From NCBI GenBank assembly GCA_001816835.1, contig MHDB01000020.1, forward strand, positions 23,523 through 64,607: DNA of 41,085 nt, in the 5' to 3' direction. This DNA is from Candidatus Woykebacteria bacterium RIFCSPLOWO2_01_FULL_43_14. GTDB taxonomy: Bacteria; Patescibacteriota; Microgenomatia; Woykebacterales; 2-01-FULL-43-14. The notes under the pieces were generated by a model. That model ran no database searches. It had not been told where the DNA came from and worked only from the letters and a program-made list of their open reading frames with translations. The number at the start of each line of letters is the position of its first letter. Within the stretch, counting starts at the first letter, position 1. Position numbers and translations under genes: made by a program. Below are positions 29,511-37,968 of the stretch, piece by piece.

Positions 29511-30743
29511 ATGATTATCCCTCAAACACCCAAAGGATTTCGCGATTTCTTGCCCTCTACTTCCCTCAAACGAAAATTGGTCTTAGCAAAAATTGTTTCT
29601 GTATTTGAGCGATTTGGATTTGACCCTCTCGAAACTCCAGCGATTGAATTTGCTGAGACCCTTAAAGGTAAATATGGCGAAGACGAAAAACTTATTTTTG
29701 AATTCACCGACCGAGGAGACCGCCAAGTGGCTCTTCGATACGATCAGACCGTCCCGTTATCTCGAGTGGTTGCCCAATATCCTGAGTTACCCAAGCCATT
29801 TAAACGCTATCAAACGCAAAACGTCTGGCGGGCCGAAAATCCTCAAAAAGGCAGGTTTCGTGAATTCCTGCAAGTCGACTTTGATGTAGTGGGCTCAAGT
29901 TCAACACTTGTGGACAGCGAAATAGCCCAAATCATCTCTGCAGTTTTGAAAGAGCTCGGGTTTAAAAAATTCCGAATTTTACTAAATAGCCGTCCGCTTC
30001 TTAATGATCTCATGAAAAGTTCAGGTGTTGATGAAAACTTAGTCACAGGAGCAATCACTAGCATCGACAAACTGAAAAAAATCGGGATCGATGGGGTTAT
30101 ACAAGAAATGGTCGGCCGCGGAATACCAACTGAGGTGGCCAAAAAAGTTATCGAGTCATTTCAAAATGCCAAGCCCAATCAAGAAGTTCAGAGTGTTTTA
30201 GACACCCTAAAGGACTCGGGTGAAGATATGAGTTCGTTTGTGTTTGAGCCAACCCTTGCTCGTGGTCTCGCCTACTATACCGGCATTATTTACGAAGCCG
30301 AAGTTGAAGGATTTAGCGCGGGATCTGTCTGCGGTGGCGGGCGATATGATAAATTGATCGGACAATTCAGTGGCACAGACTACCCTGCCAACGGGGCTTC
30401 GTTTGGATTCGACCGAGTACTCGAAGCCATGGAAGAGCAAGGTTTGCTTCCCGAAGTAAAAACTACCACCAAAGTTCTGGTAACTATTTTTAGTAAAGAC
30501 TTAGTCCAGAATTCGTTAAAAGTCGCTCAAGAATTAAAGGCCCAAGGCATCAACACCGAAGTATATCTTGATACTGACGCCAAACTAGAGAAACAACTTA
30601 AATACGCCGACGCAAAAGGTATTCCTTTTGCCATTATCCTTGGTCCTGAAGAAGCAGAAAAAGCTGTAGTAAACCTCAAAAACCTCTCCACTAAAGAGCA
30701 AACTCAAGTTCCCATTTCTGAAGTAATTACGAAACTTACCTAG
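29511..30743 (+). CDS. hisS: Histidyl-tRNA synthetase
   Basis: 410 residues from ATG 29511 (MIIPQTPKGFRDFLP). A frame from 29439 is excluded because it begins within the upstream palindrome. Class II synthetase: motif 1 about 35-60, motif 2 KRYQTQNVWRAENPQKGRFREFLQVDFD (about 100-127), the histidine A region LARGLAYYTGIIYEAEV, motif 3 GGRYDKLIGQF...ASFGFDRVLEAM, and a C-terminal anticodon-binding domain (about 320-410). Charges tRNA-His. Leaderless start; a terminator hairpin overlaps its stop. Confidence 0.97.
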   Translation: MIIPQTPKGFRDFLPSTSLKRKLVLAKIVSVFERFGFDPLETPAIEFAETLKGKYGEDEKLIFEFTDRGDRQVALRYDQTVPLSRVVAQYPELPKPFKRYQTQNVWRAENPQKGRFREFLQVDFDVVGSSSTLVDSEIAQIISAVLKELGFKKFRILLNSRPLLNDLMKSSGVDENLVTGAITSIDKLKKIGIDGVIQEMVGRGIPTEVAKKVIESFQNAKPNQEVQSVLDTLKDSGEDMSSFVFEPTLARGLAYYTGIIYEAEVEGFSAGSVCGGGRYDKLIGQFSGTDYPANGASFGFDRVLEAMEEQGLLPEVKTTTKVLVTIFSKDLVQNSLKVAQELKAQGINTEVYLDTDAKLEKQLKYADAKGIPFAIILGPEEAEKAVVNLKNLSTKEQTQVPISEVITKLT

Positions 30744-30765
30744 AGTAGTTACTTACTTCTTTTTT
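30721..30765 (+). terminator. hisS terminator
   Basis: Stem AAGTAATTAC / GTAGTTACTT (one wobble) spanning the hisS stop codon, then ACTTCTTTTTT. The U-tract lies in the 3' end of the convergent coiled-coil gene. Confidence 0.6.
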
Positions 30766-30989
30766 CTGAGTTCAGAAGCAACTGTGGGGGTTGATTCAAT
30801 CTTTTCTACTCTGTGATTTAAGAAAGTCATTTCCTGTCTGAATGCTCTTACTTCTCCCACAAGATTATCAATAATAGTCATTACCTGTCGAAACTGATCT
30901 TTGGTTGCCATTTTTTCTTCCAGAGTTCGCAAGTCTTCTTTTGTAGCGAACACCTTAGTAAGTTTTTTGATATCTTCTACTGATAACAT
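30753..30989 (-). CDS. Small coiled-coil protein
   Basis: 78 residues, heptad-like and highly charged: SVEDIKKLTKVFATKEDLRTLEEKMATKDQFRQVMTIIDNLVGEVRAFRQEMTFLNHRVEKIES. It is a type repeatedly seen in CPR genomes without assigned function. Probably an oligomerising cytoplasmic protein. Its promoter lies in the region shared with the EamA gene. Confidence 0.7.
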   Translation of the reverse strand: MLSVEDIKKLTKVFATKEDLRTLEEKMATKDQFRQVMTIIDNLVGEVRAFRQEMTFLNHRVEKIESTPTVASELRKKK

Positions 30990-30995
30990 GGTTTT

Positions 30996-31024
30996 AATTT
31001 AACAGAAAATCCCTTATGCAACAA
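30996..31024 (-). promoter_or_regulatory. Promoter for the coiled-coil gene
   Basis: Reverse strand TTGTTG (31019-31024), 17-bp spacer, TAAATT (30996-31001), 6 bp to the ATG at 30989. Confidence 0.5.
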
Positions 31025-31043
31025 TACGATTTTCTAGTACAAT
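31014..31043 (+). promoter_or_regulatory. Promoter for the EamA transporter gene
   Basis: TTATGC (31014-31019), 18-bp spacer, TACAAT (31038-31043), 6 bp to the ATG at 31050. Divergent and interleaved with the promoter at 30996-31024. Confidence 0.55.
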
Positions 31044-31049
31044 AACTAC

Positions 31050-31994
31050 ATGCCTGTCTACCTAACACCAGAGCGACTTGGTATCATTGCCATCACCATT
31101 GCCTGGATTATTTGGGGAGCACATCCTATCGCCGCCAAATTTGGAATTGAAACAATTCCAATTTATAGTTTGATTTTCTATCGATTATTTTTCGCTACGC
31201 TAATCATCCTTCCACTAACCATTAATCAGCTCCGTACGATCAGATTTACACCTTCTCTACTCAAGCAACTTCTTATCGCTAGTCTGCTGGGAATAGTACT
31301 CAACATTATATTTTTCTTCATCGGGCTTGAGCACACTCAAGCAATTGACGCAGCACTCATTATGGCCACCATACCTCTTATTACTCTTCTTAGCGCAAGA
31401 GTTTTTCTGAAGGAAAAAATAACTCCACCAGAAGTAATAGGCGCACTTGTGGGTCTCATGGGCACCGGCCTTATTTTTTTCAAGCCATTCCTCGAGGAAG
31501 ACCAACACACAGCTGAGCGCTTCCTAGGTAACATATTTATTGCGCTAGCGGTGGTTACCTGGGTAGCCTTCACAATATATACGAAACGAATCGAAAAGGA
31601 AATCAACCCGAGCGTTATTACCACTTCGGTCATTTGGATAGGGATGGTCATGCTCTTCCCACTAATGATTTGGGACATGTATCGCTATCCCAACTGGATT
31701 CACGACATCAAACCAATTTCTCTTTACAGCATGATCTATATGACTCTCGGATCAACTATCGGCGCTTATTTCTTGTATGAATGGGGTTTGAAATACGTCA
31801 AAGCAGGTCTGGCAGGGATTTTGAGCAATATTTCAGTAGTTATTACTTTATTTCTAGGAAGCCTTGTTTTAGGAGAAAAAATCACCACCCTTACCCTTGC
31901 AGGAGCTGTTTTACTCGTAGCAGGAGTTATCGCTGCTGGTCTTAAAGGCTCTAGACACATTACCCACCAACATCACCATAGACACAAAGTTTAG
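31050..31994 (+). CDS. EamA/DMT family transporter
   Basis: 314 residues, ten predicted membrane helices in two EamA repeats (about 12-140 and 160-295). Typical signatures are IAWIIWGAHPIAAKFGIETIPIYSLIFYRLFFA, LEHTQAIDAALIMATIPLITLLSARVFLKEKIT and, in the second half, GLAGILSNISVVITLFLGSLVLGEKIT. Drug/metabolite exporter superfamily; substrate not predictable. The last ten residues are His-rich (ITHQHHHRHKV), a possible metal-binding tail. Confidence 0.93.
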   Translation: MPVYLTPERLGIIAITIAWIIWGAHPIAAKFGIETIPIYSLIFYRLFFATLIILPLTINQLRTIRFTPSLLKQLLIASLLGIVLNIIFFFIGLEHTQAIDAALIMATIPLITLLSARVFLKEKITPPEVIGALVGLMGTGLIFFKPFLEEDQHTAERFLGNIFIALAVVTWVAFTIYTKRIEKEINPSVITTSVIWIGMVMLFPLMIWDMYRYPNWIHDIKPISLYSMIYMTLGSTIGAYFLYEWGLKYVKAGLAGILSNISVVITLFLGSLVLGEKITTLTLAGAVLLVAGVIAAGLKGSRHITHQHHHRHKV

Positions 31995-32002
31995 AAATTA
32001 GA

Positions 32003-32035
32003 AAAAAGAAAGACTCCGTTAAAAAAACGAAGCCT
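32003..32035 (-). terminator. Terminator of the 162-aa protein gene
   Basis: Reverse strand 12-bp stem beginning right after the TAG (AGAGGCTTCGTT with AACGGAGTCTTT, three G-U pairs), then CTTTTTTC. On the plus strand the wobble pairs become mismatches. Confidence 0.65.
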
Positions 32036-32524
32036 CTATAAAGTCCGATGGTTCTGGATACCTACAACCATTCCCATATCCACCGAGAAAGCACTGTGCT
32101 CAAAAATGTTGACGGGTAGTCCAAAGTCTTCCCACTCCATCGGAAGGTTCGGATCTACCTCGACCTCCAAAGTTACTACTAATACCGATCCGACAGAACC
32201 TCTTGAAGTGGTAAATAGCTCATCAGAAAACCGAATAGTAAAGTATGTGCAACCCCCCACACCAAAATCTTTGATGGATGCAAACAAGGAGTTAAAGTAC
32301 ATTTTTAGATCTTCTATTTTCGATTTAGGATCGACCGCACGTAAGCCAACTCTGACACTCAGTGTAAGAGTCGACAAATCCCTGCTTCCTTCAGTAGTTC
32401 CTGTTAGCGTAAAGGCAGTGTGCCCACTCGCAGCTTCAGGGGATAGTACTCTCCTTGAACCGTAAAACAGCCGAAGTACCTCTGAAAAGGTAAGCGGTTC
32501 TTTAGGCGGGACTAGTAGCCTCAC
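32036..32524 (-). CDS. Unknown protein, 162 residues
   Basis: GTG start with GGGG as a weak ribosome site. No membrane helix and no signal peptide. The sequence alternates strands and helices (TGHTAFTLTGTTEGSRDLSTLTLSVRVGLRAVDPKSKIEDLKMYFNSLFASIKDFGVGG... SVLVVTLEVEVDPNLPMEW), suggesting an alpha/beta fold. I recognise no family or catalytic motif. It is a self-contained unit with its own promoter (32548-32576) and terminator, which supports it being real. Confidence 0.6.
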   Translation of the reverse strand: MRLLVPPKEPLTFSEVLRLFYGSRRVLSPEAASGHTAFTLTGTTEGSRDLSTLTLSVRVGLRAVDPKSKIEDLKMYFNSLFASIKDFGVGGCTYFTIRFSDELFTTSRGSVGSVLVVTLEVEVDPNLPMEWEDFGLPVNIFEHSAFSVDMGMVVGIQNHRTL

Positions 32525-32547
32525 TGGATACCCCTTTCTCGATGGCT

Positions 32548-32576
32548 ATTATACACTATGGGATCATAAAAGTCAG
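32548..32576 (-). promoter_or_regulatory. Promoter for the 162-aa protein gene
   Basis: Reverse strand CTGACT (32571-32576), 17-bp spacer, perfect TATAAT (32548-32553). Leader about 17 nt. Confidence 0.6.
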
Positions 32577-32590
32577 CATATCCTCGTATA

Positions 32591-32619
32591 TTGTGCAAAT
32601 CAAAGCTGTATGGTACAAT
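32591..32619 (+). promoter_or_regulatory. Promoter deciding the rpmE start
   Basis: TTGTGC (32591-32596), 17-bp spacer, TACAAT (32614-32619) with extended TGG. The in-frame GTG at 32627 lies 7 bp after the -10 box. Confidence 0.7.
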
Positions 32620-32626
32620 CACATGC

Positions 32627-32911
32627 GTGAAAACAGACATTCACCCAACTTATTTTGAAGAGGCGAAAGTCACCTGCGCATGCGGGAACGTATTTACCGT
32701 AGGCGCCACTCTGGCATCTTTTCATGTCGACCTATGTAACAAGTGTCATCCCTTCTATACAGGTGAGCAACGGTTTGTGGATACTGAAGGCCGCGTTGAG
32801 AAATTCCGCCGACTTCAAGCCCAAAAAGTAACACCCAAGAAGAAAAAAGACGAAATTAAAGCTCCAGAACAGCCAAGAACTCTGAAGGAAATGCTAGAAA
32901 GCTTAGGCTAA
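32627..32911 (+). CDS. rpmE: Ribosomal protein bL31 (zinc form)
   Basis: 94 residues from GTG 32627 (MKTDIHPTYF). The same frame open from 32591 is upstream of the promoter. The core VTCACGNVFTVGAT...VDLCNKCHPFYTGEQRFVDTEGRVEKF is bL31, with CAC and CNKC as the zinc ligands of the C+ form. A Lys/Glu/Pro-rich tail of about 25 residues extends beyond the usual 66-70 residues. First gene of rpmE-prfA-prmC, a familiar arrangement of translation genes. Leaderless GTG start. Confidence 0.95.
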   Translation: MKTDIHPTYFEEAKVTCACGNVFTVGATLASFHVDLCNKCHPFYTGEQRFVDTEGRVEKFRRLQAQKVTPKKKKDEIKAPEQPRTLKEMLESLG

Positions 32912-32916
32912 GCTCT

Positions 32917-33987
32917 ATGGTCGAAAAACTCGACTCCCTACTTTCCCGGTACGAGGAAATTAATAACATTCTCGCCAGCCAAGAGGTTACGAGTGATACT
33001 CAGAAACTCGCGGCTCTTTCCAAAGAACTTTCCGAAATTACTCCCACTGTGACAAAGTATAAAGAGTATCTAGAGTTAAATTCGCAACTCTCCGAACTTC
33101 AGCAACTAGTTACCGCCCCTGAAGTAGACTCTGAATTTAGGTCCCTTGCTGAAACCGAAATTGAAGACCTGACGAGTAAAAAATCACTGGTTGAAAAAGA
33201 ACTTATATCTTCCCTCTCTCCAACTAACAAATTTGCCAATAAAAACGTGATCATGGAAATAAGGGCAGCTGCGGGTGGGGATGAATCTGGTCTCTTCGCT
33301 TCTGAGCTGTATCGAATGTATCTTCGTTTTGCTCAAAACAAGGGTTGGTCTACCCAACAACTTTCTCTTAACGAAGGCGGGATCGGAAATATTAAGGAAG
33401 TGGTCTTCAGTATCAAAGGTCCTGGCGCTTATGGCTTTTTCAAGTACGAGTCAGGAGTACACAGAGTCCAACGTGTTCCATTGACCGAAAGTTCAGGCCG
33501 AATCCACACCTCTACGGCAACAGTCGCTGTCCTACCAGAACTAGAAGAACTCGATTTTAAGATCGACCCTAAGGATGTTAAAATGGACACTTACCGATCC
33601 GGCGGAGCCGGTGGCCAGAACGTTAACAAGGTGGAAACAGCGGTGCGGCTTACCCATGTCCCCTCTGGAACCGTTGTAGCTTGCCAATCCGAGCGATCTC
33701 AACTTCAAAACAGAGAAAGGGCTTTTGATATTTTAAGAGCCAAACTTTTTGAAGCCGAGCAGGAAAAACGAGCTCAAGAAGTAGGAGCAAATCGTAAAGA
33801 ACAAGTCGGTTTGGGCGATCGAAGTGAAAAAATCAGAACTTACAATTTCCCCCAGGACCGAGTAACTGATCATCGAATAAACAAGTCTTTTTACAACCTT
33901 TCCTCCATTATGGAAGGCAATATTGACGGAATTCTTAGCTCTTTATCTGAAACTGATCTTGCCCGGAAAACTTTGGGCGACATTTGA
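32917..33987 (+). CDS. prfA: Peptide chain release factor 1
   Basis: 356 residues. Recognises UAA and UAG and triggers peptide release. GGAGGQNVNKVET (about 227-239) holds the universal GGQ loop. The stop-codon reading region is RVPLTESSGRIHTSTATVAVLPE, with PLT where RF1 usually has PxT. The N-terminal domain is complete. The 5-bp gap to rpmE contains the second half of a hairpin (AGCTTA-GGC-TAAGCT) that could mask the ribosome site. Followed with a 4-bp overlap by prmC, which methylates the GGQ glutamine. Confidence 0.97.
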   Translation: MVEKLDSLLSRYEEINNILASQEVTSDTQKLAALSKELSEITPTVTKYKEYLELNSQLSELQQLVTAPEVDSEFRSLAETEIEDLTSKKSLVEKELISSLSPTNKFANKNVIMEIRAAAGGDESGLFASELYRMYLRFAQNKGWSTQQLSLNEGGIGNIKEVVFSIKGPGAYGFFKYESGVHRVQRVPLTESSGRIHTSTATVAVLPELEELDFKIDPKDVKMDTYRSGGAGGQNVNKVETAVRLTHVPSGTVVACQSERSQLQNRERAFDILRAKLFEAEQEKRAQEVGANRKEQVGLGDRSEKIRTYNFPQDRVTDHRINKSFYNLSSIMEGNIDGILSSLSETDLARKTLGDI

Positions 33988-34778
33988 AAATTAAAGAAAT
34001 TTTACAAAACTCTCCTCTGCCCCAAGCCGAAATACAAATACTACTTTCCCACGTCTTAGAAAAAGACCGCTCTTTTCTATTCGCCAACCCAGATCAAAAT
34101 CTGGCTCCTGAAATCATCAATCGGTTAAATAAACTCTTATCCAGACGAGCTAAAAATGAACCTATTCAATATATTCTTAAGTCAGCAAAATTTTATGGCT
34201 TAGATTTTTATGTTGACAAGAGAGTGCTTATCCCCCGACCCGAGACGGAAGAGTTAGTCTCAGAAGCAATAAAACATTTTCTCCAGAAACCCTCTCGGGA
34301 CCATGGCAAGGGCTTTAATCCTTTTCCAGATACTTACCGCATCATTGATGTCGGAACTGGTTCTGGCAATATCGCTATTTCTCTAGCTAAAAGCTTACCT
34401 AAGGAAGTGGAAATTGTCGCTATCGATATCTCCCCAAGCGCTCTTGAGGTGGCATCTTATAACGCCAGGGTTCATGGGGTAGGAGAAAGAATCAACCTTA
34501 TTCAAGGTAATCTCCTCCACCCACTACGAAAAAATGGGTCTAAAGCTAGTGCAAATCTGATTGTGTCTAATCTGCCTTATATCAGCGAGCATTTTTACTT
34601 AGCTCTAGAGGCCGACATCAAAGATCACGAACCTAAGCTCGCGCTTGTCGGTGGACCAACTGGCCTTGAGCTATACCACAGATTATTCCTTGAAGCAAAA
34701 GACGTTTTAAAGCCAGGTGGGAAAATTATTTACGAGCTTGACGGTCGCATTAAGTCACACACGCCTAGGTTTACTTAA
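33984..34778 (+). CDS. prmC: GGQ-glutamine methyltransferase PrmC, C-terminally short
   Basis: 264 residues, TTG start overlapping the prfA stop (TTGA). An N-terminal helical substrate-binding domain (1-80) is followed by the SAM-binding domain with IIDVGTGSGNIAISLAKSLP (about 116-135), VAIDISPSALEVA and the catalytic motif SNLPYI (about 195-200), where most PrmC proteins have NPPY. The chain stops at GGKIIYELDGRIKSHTPRFT. The final strands and about 30 residues present in other PrmC proteins are missing, and no other reading frame restores them. It ends 4 bp before the convergent htrA-type gene. Confidence 0.9.
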   Translation: MKIKEILQNSPLPQAEIQILLSHVLEKDRSFLFANPDQNLAPEIINRLNKLLSRRAKNEPIQYILKSAKFYGLDFYVDKRVLIPRPETEELVSEAIKHFLQKPSRDHGKGFNPFPDTYRIIDVGTGSGNIAISLAKSLPKEVEIVAIDISPSALEVASYNARVHGVGERINLIQGNLLHPLRKNGSKASANLIVSNLPYISEHFYLALEADIKDHEPKLALVGGPTGLELYHRLFLEAKDVLKPGGKIIYELDGRIKSHTPRFT

Positions 34779-34782
34779 ACGG

Positions 34783-35916
34783 TTACTTATTCTCCTCAGG
34801 AGTTTGCTCAAGAGTTGCTTTTACCTTGATGCTTTCAGTGTCACGCCAGATTTCTATATCAATAGTATCGCCAATTTTTTTCTTAGCGATAGCGCTGCTA
34901 AGAGGGTTATCCAGAGATATCGTCTTACCATCAACTTTGGTAATAATATCTCGGACTCTTATCCCCGATTTTTCGGCTGGAGATCCTGGAACAACGGCTC
35001 TAATTAGGGCGCCCGAAGGAATTTTGGTATTCCCCTGAATCAGCTGATGGCTAACTCCCAAATAAGGTCTTAGTATCCTACCGTATTCCTGGTAGCCTTG
35101 ATAAATAGTCTTAGCGGTATTTATGGGAATCGCAAAACCAATATTTTGTGCTCCAACGGTAGTCGCTACATTAATCCCAATCACTTCTCCTTCAATATTA
35201 AGCAGTGGTCCCCCCGAGTTCCCTGGGTTAAGCGCTGCGTCTGTCTGGATCACATCCTCGAGTGTCTCGCTTTGACCAAAAAGACCATTACCAGCGGTCA
35301 CTGTGCGACCTATTTGACTAATCACACCTTTAGTTACCGAGTTGTCAAATTTGCCTAAGGCATTGCCAATAGCTATCACTGTCTGACCAACTTTGAGCTT
35401 GGTAGAATCTCCAAGTTTTGCAACTGGTAGATCAGTGGCGTCAATCCGAAGAATTGCCACGTCATTCACTGGATCACGATCCACTCTGGTCACAGGGTAG
35501 GACTTCTTATCCCGTGTCACAACTGTATATTCAGTGGACTCATTACTAACCACATGGGCATTGGTCATTACCACCCCATTCTTATCGATAATAAATCCCG
35601 TCCCAATCCCTTGATCTTCCTCAACAATACCTGTCTCAGGATCAAACCCAACCTCTTTAGTTACCACGGAAACCACAGCTGGAGAAACATCCTCGACTAC
35701 CTTGGTAACCGAATTTTCCTCGTCCACTACTACAATTTTGGCATTGTCAGACATATCGCTAGGTTTGGTCACCTGGTTAAAAGGGATTTTTAATCCTATT
35801 TGAGAGGCCCACCCGGGAAAACTGGTTGCCAGAAAACTACCACCAACAGTACCGATAAAAAGGGTAAATCCAGCAATAAGCACCAAATTTTGAAGAGAAA
35901 ATTTTTTATCTTGCAT
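34783..35916 (-). CDS. HtrA/DegP-like serine protease (S1C) with PDZ domain
   Basis: 377 residues from ATG 35916, which follows GAGGAG; a GTG two codons upstream is also open. N-terminal membrane anchor (about 8-30), trypsin-like domain with the triad His in MTNAHVVS, Asp in RDPVNDVAILRI and Ser in LNPGNSGGPLL, and one PDZ domain (about 280-370; GALIRAVVPGSPAEKSGIRVRDIITKVDGKTI). Extracytoplasmic quality-control protease and chaperone. It lies 41 bp downstream of ctpA, another envelope protease, on the same strand; TATAAT directly follows the ctpA stop. Confidence 0.95.
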   Translation of the reverse strand: MQDKKFSLQNLVLIAGFTLFIGTVGGSFLATSFPGWASQIGLKIPFNQVTKPSDMSDNAKIVVVDEENSVTKVVEDVSPAVVSVVTKEVGFDPETGIVEEDQGIGTGFIIDKNGVVMTNAHVVSNESTEYTVVTRDKKSYPVTRVDRDPVNDVAILRIDATDLPVAKLGDSTKLKVGQTVIAIGNALGKFDNSVTKGVISQIGRTVTAGNGLFGQSETLEDVIQTDAALNPGNSGGPLLNIEGEVIGINVATTVGAQNIGFAIPINTAKTIYQGYQEYGRILRPYLGVSHQLIQGNTKIPSGALIRAVVPGSPAEKSGIRVRDIITKVDGKTISLDNPLSSAIAKKKIGDTIDIEIWRDTESIKVKATLEQTPEENK

Positions 35917-35956
35917 TGTCACTCCTCGTCATTACTTCCCACTCTTTTTTATTATA

Positions 35957-37156
35957 CTAAAATACTTCAAGTGCCTTTATTATATAAAGATCCTTGGTTA
36001 GATCAGATATAATACCCTCTCCTTCTTTGGGAGCGGGCAAAGTGATTTCGATATCAGGGGTAAGACCCTTGTTGTCATTTATCCATGTTCCATTGGGAGT
36101 CAGCCAACGTGAGCTTGTAATATGCACCCCACCTTTGTTATCAAATTCTTCGACTTCCTGAACTGTACCCTTACCAAAAGTCTTTTCCCCAATTACCTTG
36201 GCTCGGTTGTTGTCCTTCATCGAGCCGGCAAATATCTCCGAGGCCGAGGCAGAGCCTTTGTTTACTAAAACTATTAGGGGCGTCTTGGTAAGCCTACCGC
36301 CAGGTAAAACCGGATAGTCTTGCTTCCGGCCATCGTACCACTCTTGCTTGGCAGCCAAACCACTTCCCACAAACTCCGAAACTATTCTAATGGCTGTATC
36401 AAACCTCCCACCAGGGTTGTTTCGAAGATCCAGAATAACTTTATTGTAACCAGCATTTTTTATTTCATCAACAATCTTAGCCCACTCTGAACGGGTATTA
36501 TCACCGAATTGGGTGATTTTGACGTAAGCGGTATTTTCTGGAAGACTCTTTAGTGACACTGTTTTGACAATAATTTCTTCTCTCACAAGATTAATTTCGT
36601 AAGGTTCTTCGCTACCATCAGACAATAAGGTTAGCTTGATAGAGGTACCCGCATTGCCTCTGATCAAAGTAACTGCTTCCGGCAAGGTGATCTCAGCGGC
36701 GTTTTTATCTCCAATTTTAAGTATCTGGTCGTTAGGCTTTACACCGGCTCTTTGTGCAGGAGTCTCATCCAAAGGAGCAATAACTACCATTCTTTGATCT
36801 TGGTAACCAAGCTGAATACCTACCCCGGAATACTTACCAGAAATATTTTCATTAAAGTTCTCGTTCTGCTCAGGCGTAAGATATACTGTGTATGGGTCCC
36901 CAATAGCACTGACCATTCCGGCTATTGCCCCATCAATCATTTTCTTAGGATCGATTTTGGCCTTGTCAAAATACTTCTCGTTCATAAGATCCCAGACTTT
37001 CCAAAACAAGGAAAGATCTGGTCTAGAAGTTTGGGTATTAAGGACCTCTCCAACGACTGGAACAGATTTGGATAGAGGTAAGGAAACATTTTGGCCGACA
37101 AATATTCCTAGGGAAAAAATGACAACTAATAAGACAGTTTTTTGAATATTAGACAT
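35957..37156 (-). CDS. ctpA: Carboxyl-terminal processing protease (S41)
   Basis: 399 residues. Signal anchor (about 7-25), PDZ domain (about 95-175; YSGVGIQLGYQDQRMVVIAPLDETPAQRAGVKPNDQILKIGDK) and tail-specific protease domain. The catalytic Ser is in NKGSASASEIFAGSM (about 300-314) and the Lys in GEKTFGKGTVQ (about 326-336). Cleaves C-terminal tails of exported proteins and cell-wall enzymes. Together with the HtrA-like gene it forms an envelope protease pair. Confidence 0.95.
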   Translation of the reverse strand: MSNIQKTVLLVVIFSLGIFVGQNVSLPLSKSVPVVGEVLNTQTSRPDLSLFWKVWDLMNEKYFDKAKIDPKKMIDGAIAGMVSAIGDPYTVYLTPEQNENFNENISGKYSGVGIQLGYQDQRMVVIAPLDETPAQRAGVKPNDQILKIGDKNAAEITLPEAVTLIRGNAGTSIKLTLLSDGSEEPYEINLVREEIIVKTVSLKSLPENTAYVKITQFGDNTRSEWAKIVDEIKNAGYNKVILDLRNNPGGRFDTAIRIVSEFVGSGLAAKQEWYDGRKQDYPVLPGGRLTKTPLIVLVNKGSASASEIFAGSMKDNNRAKVIGEKTFGKGTVQEVEEFDNKGGVHITSSRWLTPNGTWINDNKGLTPDIEITLPAPKEGEGIISDLTKDLYIIKALEVF

Positions 37157-37195
37157 ATTTATAAACGCTGTTACCAGTGAAAAGCAAAAACTGGT

Positions 37196-37402
37196 TTATA
37201 CCTTTGGGGCAAACTGCATTAGAGCCAGTTGTCTCGCTCTTTTAATAGCCACCGCAAGACGTCTTTGATGAATAGCGCAAACGCCACTCCTCAGTCTCGG
37301 GACTATTTTCCCGCGTTCGGTGACAAATTTACGCATCAAAGCGACTTCTTTATAATCAGGTACTGTTTTTTCAGCACAATAATAGCATGGTCGTCTTCTC
37401 AT
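37196..37402 (-). CDS. rpsR: Ribosomal protein bS18
   Basis: 68 residues, RRRPCYYCAEKTVPDYKEVALMRKFVTERGKIVPRLRSGVCAIHQRRLAVAIKRARQLALM: a full bS18. CYYC with C-x-x-H further on could bind zinc. Last gene of rpsF-ssb-rpsR. In many bacteria rplI (bL9) follows; here ctpA follows instead. Confidence 0.97.
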   Translation of the reverse strand: MRRRPCYYCAEKTVPDYKEVALMRKFVTERGKIVPRLRSGVCAIHQRRLAVAIKRARQLALMQFAPKV

Positions 37403-37411
37403 ATAATTATT

Positions 37412-37960
37412 CTAGAAAGGGATATCATCGATATCAATCTTATCCTCTGGTTCATCTTTTTTCGGTTCTTTGGGAGTCTCTGCTGGGCTTGCTTCACTAA
37501 CTGCTGAAGCTGCACCTGTAACTTCGGCTGCAGCGGGTTCTTTATTGCCCACTGCTTCTGTTGTAGTTGGGGACACCGCAGCGGGTGCAACTGGTGCGCT
37601 CTCTGAGGCACCCTCAGTACGCCTAGGGTCGAGAATCATCATATCCTCAGCCACGATTTCGGTAGCTTGTCTTTTATCACCTTCAGGAGTTTCCCAGCTT
37701 CTGGTTTGAAGTCTTCCTTCGATATAAATTTTTCGTCCCTTAGTCAACAACTGTGAACATAGTTCAGCCAGTTTATTCCAAGCGACAATCCGATGGAACT
37801 CAGCTTCCTCTTTTCTTTCTGTAGAATCCGACGGAAGCCAGCTTCGGTTGGTCGCTAAACCAAAAGAACACACTGCACTGCCCTGAGGAGTATACCTAAG
37901 TTCTGGATCCCGAGTCAAATTACCAATTAACATTACCTTATTCAAAGACCGCGTCGACAT
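37412..37960 (-). CDS. ssb: Single-stranded DNA-binding protein
   Basis: 182 residues. OB-fold domain (1-110; LNKVMLIGNLTRDPELRYTPQGSAVCSFGLATNR) is followed by a Ser/Ala/Pro/Glu-rich linker and the acidic tip DDIPF that docks repair and replication partners. Classical middle gene between rpsF and rpsR. The linker is unusually alanine-rich. Confidence 0.97.
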   Translation of the reverse strand: MSTRSLNKVMLIGNLTRDPELRYTPQGSAVCSFGLATNRSWLPSDSTERKEEAEFHRIVAWNKLAELCSQLLTKGRKIYIEGRLQTRSWETPEGDKRQATEIVAEDMMILDPRRTEGASESAPVAPAAVSPTTTEAVGNKEPAAAEVTGAASAVSEASPAETPKEPKKDEPEDKIDIDDIPF

Positions 37961-37968
37961 ATACCCTC

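Noticed and set aside
29334..29525. 64-codon N-terminal extension of the MBL-fold protein
   Set aside because: It would begin beyond the hisS start codon on the other strand and includes the palindrome and the gene's promoter; homologues begin at MEISWIGH-type sequence.
34717..35007. Frameshifted continuation of prmC
   Set aside because: The other plus frames past 34740 do not resemble the PrmC C terminus and overlap the htrA-type coding region on the reverse strand.
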